This document shows, piece by piece, positions 42,916-45,432 of a DNA stretch of 45,432 nucleotides. A program made the position numbers and the translations under genes. The notes below the pieces were generated by a model. The model ran no database searches, was not told the origin of the DNA, and was given only the letters and a program-made list of their open reading frames with translations. Numbering within the stretch: position 1 is the first letter of the stretch; every line of letters starts with the position of its first letter. Location of the stretch: assembly GCF_019655055.1 (NCBI RefSeq), contig NZ_BPFA01000040.1, positions 1 to 45,432 of the forward strand. Reading direction: 5' to 3'. This DNA is from Shewanella sp. MBTL60-112-B2. GTDB lineage: Bacteria; Pseudomonadota; Gammaproteobacteria; Enterobacterales; Shewanellaceae.

Positions 42916-45432
42916 ATGGATACTTTTATCACGAAGCAGGACGCTACGATTGTCGAGCTTTCTGGTTCTATAAATACGAAAAACAGCCAAGGTGAACAGA
43001 TCAGCCTCAATCAGGGTGACACCTTAAAGCAGAATACGGCTTATAGCTTTTCTGCGGGAAGCACTTTCACCTTACAATACAGTGATGGCAGCACTATAAC
43101 TCAAGACGAATTAACCATAGAGCCTATGGCTAATGATGTCCTGCAAACTAACCAACCAGCAGAAATAGTCGACCCTGAAATTGCAGCCTTACAGGCTCAG
43201 ATCCTTAGTGGTGAAGATCCAACCGAAAACCTACCTGATACCGCAGCAGGCGAAACGGCTCAAGCTGGAAATGAAGGAGGTGGCTATGTTGCCGTAGGGC
43301 GTATGGGTGACGAAACTATAGCAAACGCAGGGCATGACACCGCAGGTTTTGAGCAAATAGAGCTCCAACGGATAGAAGAGTTACCCGTTTTTTTAACTGA
43401 ATTTGCACGCCCGCAACTCTTTGCTCGGGCCGTGACCTTATATGAGAAGCATCTAGAGCAAGGCTCTGAGCCACAAGCCTCACAACTATCTCAAGCAGAA
43501 AGTGTCTCCGTTAATGTCCAAGCTGGGATCAACGAGCTAATAATTAATGGCGTAGCTGTTTTTGTTAACGGCGACTTTGTTGGGCCGGTATCAATTACCA
43601 CCCAGTATGGCGTATTAACGATTAGCAACTATGACCCAGTTGATTCCGTATTAACCTACAGCTATAGCTTAGTGGCTACGCTTGATCATTCAGACTCTGA
43701 CACGCTATCCGAGCTTTTCTTGTTGCAGGTCACTGACAATCAGGGCGTACAAACAACAGCCCTAGTTACAGCAAACGTTGTAGATGACGCTCCCAGCGGC
43801 TTAGATGACATTAATGCCATTAACCAAAACAACCTTGATGGCGTAGCCGGTAATGTACTACAGAACGATACTCTAGGTGCCGACTTAGCAGCCGTAACCC
43901 AAATAACCAACAGCGAAAATAGTACCGATAGCATTGCTGGTAATACCGCTATATCTGGAGTTTATGGATCATTAGTCATTGCTGCAGACGGTAGTTATAG
44001 CTATGAATTAAACAACCAATTATCAGAAATTCAATCTCTCGCTCAGGGGGAGCAGATCTTCGATACATTCAACTATCAATTAACCGATAGTGATGGGGAT
44101 TCTGTAGTACAAGCTCTTGTTATTACGATTACTGGTGAAAATGATGCTCCAGAGATCACCACCTCTTTCGAAGACGCCTTAGGTAATGTTACTGAAGCTG
44201 GTGTTTTGGTCGGTGGCAACATAGCAACAGACGGTATTCCACAAGCTAGTGGTACGCTAACCGCCGATGATATCGATAATGGTGCAGTGCTAACCTGGCA
44301 GTTAAATGACGATCCACAGACTCCATACGGTAATTTTACCCTCAACGAGTTTACGGGTGAGTGGCTATTCACTTTAGATAACGAACTCGCTAACAGTCTT
44401 GCTTTTGGCGACACAGAAACTGAAACCTTTAACATCACAGTGACTGATGAATTCGGTTTATCTGATACTCAAATGGTAACTATAACAATTAACGGTACTA
44501 ATGATATTCCAGAGCTAGCAGTTGGCGTATCAGGTAGTGTTACTGAAGACGATATCGATATAGCCCCAGACAGATTAGTGGCCACAGGAGTCATCACTGC
44601 AACAGATGTCGATAACAATGACATACTTAGCCTAGATAGTAGTTATAACAACGATATCAATTGGCAAAATGGCGCCAATGCAACCCTATCAGCCCAACAA
44701 ATCAGCGATATTGTCGCCAGCTTTAGCCTCGACAACGACGAAATAGGCTGGACCTATAATATCGATAACGATCTGCTCAATTTCTTAGCCCAAGGCGATG
44801 TGATCAGCTTAAGTTTCGATATCACTGTAACCGATATTAACGGCGCCTTTGATACTGAAACTGTGACAATAACCATTAACGGTACTAATGATGATCCAAC
44901 CGCAAACACCGACACCCATGTGGTGGATGAAGCGGTTAATGATGCCGCCACTGTCGCGATTACAGGTGAAGTGATCGCCGGTATGGATCATGGCGGTGGT
45001 TTTGCCGATCTAGCCGATAGCGATCCCGAGAACCAGCCCCTTAATGTGGTGCAAGTCGAGAACTTCGACGGTGACATCATAGGTGATGGTGATACCGCCA
45101 TCGGTAACAACGTTGTGCTGGTCGGTGAATTTGGTACGCTGACTATCTCTTCCGATGGTAGTTACAGCTACTTACTCGATGACAATAATACCACTATCAA
45201 CGCCCTCGATGACGGTGATATAGAAACCGACACCTTCACCTACTGGATTGAGGATGCTGATAATCAGCAAGCAATGGCCACCCTCACCATTACCATTAAC
45301 GGTAGCAATGATGGTCCAACCGCTAACGCCGACACCCATGTGGTGGATGAAGCGGTTAATGATGCCGCCACTGTCGCGATTACAGGTGAAGTGATCGCTG
45401 GTATGGATCATGGCGGCGGCTTTGCCGATCTA
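42916..45432 (+). CDS. bpfA: LapA/BpfA-type giant adhesin, N-terminal part (cut by window end)
   Basis: An open frame of 839 codons that runs off the right edge. Residues about 1-125 form a LapA-like retention module (MDTFITKQDATIVELSGSI, then IQ-type AQILSGEDPT), which holds the protein in its outer-membrane TolC pore. TAAG at 109-112 fits the LapG protease site. Ig-like and VCBS-type repeats follow (boundaries at about 289, 404, 525 and 656, each ending near ITINGTND). From 655 a near-identical 140-residue unit begins to repeat. In S. oneidensis bpfA follows hemY and is needed for biofilm; its release is controlled by c-di-GMP through LapD/LapG-like proteins. The start at 42916 gives the family N-terminus; an in-frame ATG lies at 42892. 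RTX repeats and the secretion signal should lie beyond the window. Confidence 0.88.
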   Translation, partial: MDTFITKQDATIVELSGSINTKNSQGEQISLNQGDTLKQNTAYSFSAGSTFTLQYSDGSTITQDELTIEPMANDVLQTNQPAEIVDPEIAALQAQILSGEDPTENLPDTAAGETAQAGNEGGGYVAVGRMGDETIANAGHDTAGFEQIELQRIEELPVFLTEFARPQLFARAVTLYEKHLEQGSEPQASQLSQAESVSVNVQAGINELIINGVAVFVNGDFVGPVSITTQYGVLTISNYDPVDSVLTYSYSLVATLDHSDSDTLSELFLLQVTDNQGVQTTALVTANVVDDAPSGLDDINAINQNNLDGVAGNVLQNDTLGADLAAVTQITNSENSTDSIAGNTAISGVYGSLVIAADGSYSYELNNQLSEIQSLAQGEQIFDTFNYQLTDSDGDSVVQALVITITGENDAPEITTSFEDALGNVTEAGVLVGGNIATDGIPQASGTLTADDIDNGAVLTWQLNDDPQTPYGNFTLNEFTGEWLFTLDNELANSLAFGDTETETFNITVTDEFGLSDTQMVTITINGTNDIPELAVGVSGSVTEDDIDIAPDRLVATGVITATDVDNNDILSLDSSYNNDINWQNGANATLSAQQISDIVASFSLDNDEIGWTYNIDNDLLNFLAQGDVISLSFDITVTDINGAFDTETVTITINGTNDDPTANTDTHVVDEAVNDAATVAITGEVIAGMDHGGGFADLADSDPENQPLNVVQVENFDGDIIGDGDTAIGNNVVLVGEFGTLTISSDGSYSYLLDDNNTTINALDDGDIETDTFTYWIEDADNQQAMATLTITINGSNDGPTANADTHVVDEAVNDAATVAITGEVIAGMDHGGGFADL
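44869..45432 (+). repeat. 420-bp near-identical tandem repeat in the adhesin gene
   Basis: 44869-45012 recurs at 45289-45432 with 9 differences in 144 bases, most of them silent. The period is 420 bases (140 codons), starting at ITINGTNDDPTAN / ITINGSNDGPTAN and continuing through THVVDEAVNDAATVAITGE. The second unit is cut by the window edge. The array probably continues for many units. Confidence 0.9.

Noticed and set aside
44754..45411. Repeated minus-strand frames (starting MIHT-G/S-DHFTCNRDSGG) opposite the adhesin
   Set aside because: They are mirror images of the 140-residue repeat. The plus-strand frame is open throughout and has clear domain homology.
1..45432. CRISPR arrays, insertion sequences, prophage, tRNA genes
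   Set aside because: No regularly spaced short repeats, transposase frames, phage modules or cloverleaf-forming sequences were seen. The only tandem repeats are within the czcB and adhesin genes.

Overview
The window looks like a stretch of a Shewanella chromosome (marine Gammaproteobacteria), probably not far from the replication origin. The assignment rests on gene content and order: cyaA / hemC-hemD-hemX-hemY followed at once by a LapA/BpfA-type giant adhesin, the lptM-lysA-dapF-DUF484-xerC-yigB block divergent from cyaY, rhlB-gppA divergent from trxA-rho, prmA / dusB-fis, and a Wolinella-type frdCAB operon. It is mostly core chromosome. I see no insertion sequence, prophage, CRISPR array or tRNA gene.

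Layout. 1-400: promoter and leader region of an rRNA operon that runs leftward out of the window (P1, P2, boxA and one arm of the 16S processing stem are visible; the 16S gene is not). 1063-7859: an exported thioredoxin-like protein and two large TonB-dependent receptors, the second with an Oar-like N-terminal domain. 8468-12941: a short, degenerate GppA-like protein and the RNA helicase RhlB, divergent from thioredoxin 1 and Rho. 13060-17688: a LysR regulator and frdCAB (covalent-FAD flavoprotein, three-cluster iron-sulfur subunit, di-haem cytochrome b), with an FNR/CRP-like site upstream. 18076-22355: prmA, dusB-fis and an exported M17 aminopeptidase. 22526-28792: a czcCBA-type heavy-metal efflux operon whose membrane-fusion protein carries a histidine-rich, partly tandem-repeated segment, headed by a small Cys-rich exported protein. 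29128-30404: a nitric-oxide-response iron-sulfur repair protein (RIC/YtfE) with a good NsrR operator on its promoter, and a lipoprotein. 30516-35116: yigB-xerC-DUF484-dapF-lysA-lptM, which reads as one operon. 35516-42632: cyaY, cyaA and hemCDXY. 42916 to the end: the first 839 codons of a LapA/BpfA-like adhesin with a retention module, a TAAG motif that fits LapG-type cleavage, and the start of a near-identical 140-residue tandem repeat array.

How the parts fit together. Several genes belong to redox and respiratory life (frdCAB, cAMP synthesis, RIC, thioredoxins, haem synthesis). Cyclic-AMP/FNR-type sites sit before frdCAB, cyaA and the aminopeptidase, and an NsrR site sits before RIC. The least expected items are the GppA-like protein with altered active-site motifs, the FrdC that appears to lack the Glu of the Wolinella E-pathway, the Cys-rich protein heading the czc operon, the non-ATG starts of lysA, dapF, frdA, frdC and cyaA, and the adhesin repeat array cut by the window edge. 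I found no clearly new multi-gene system.
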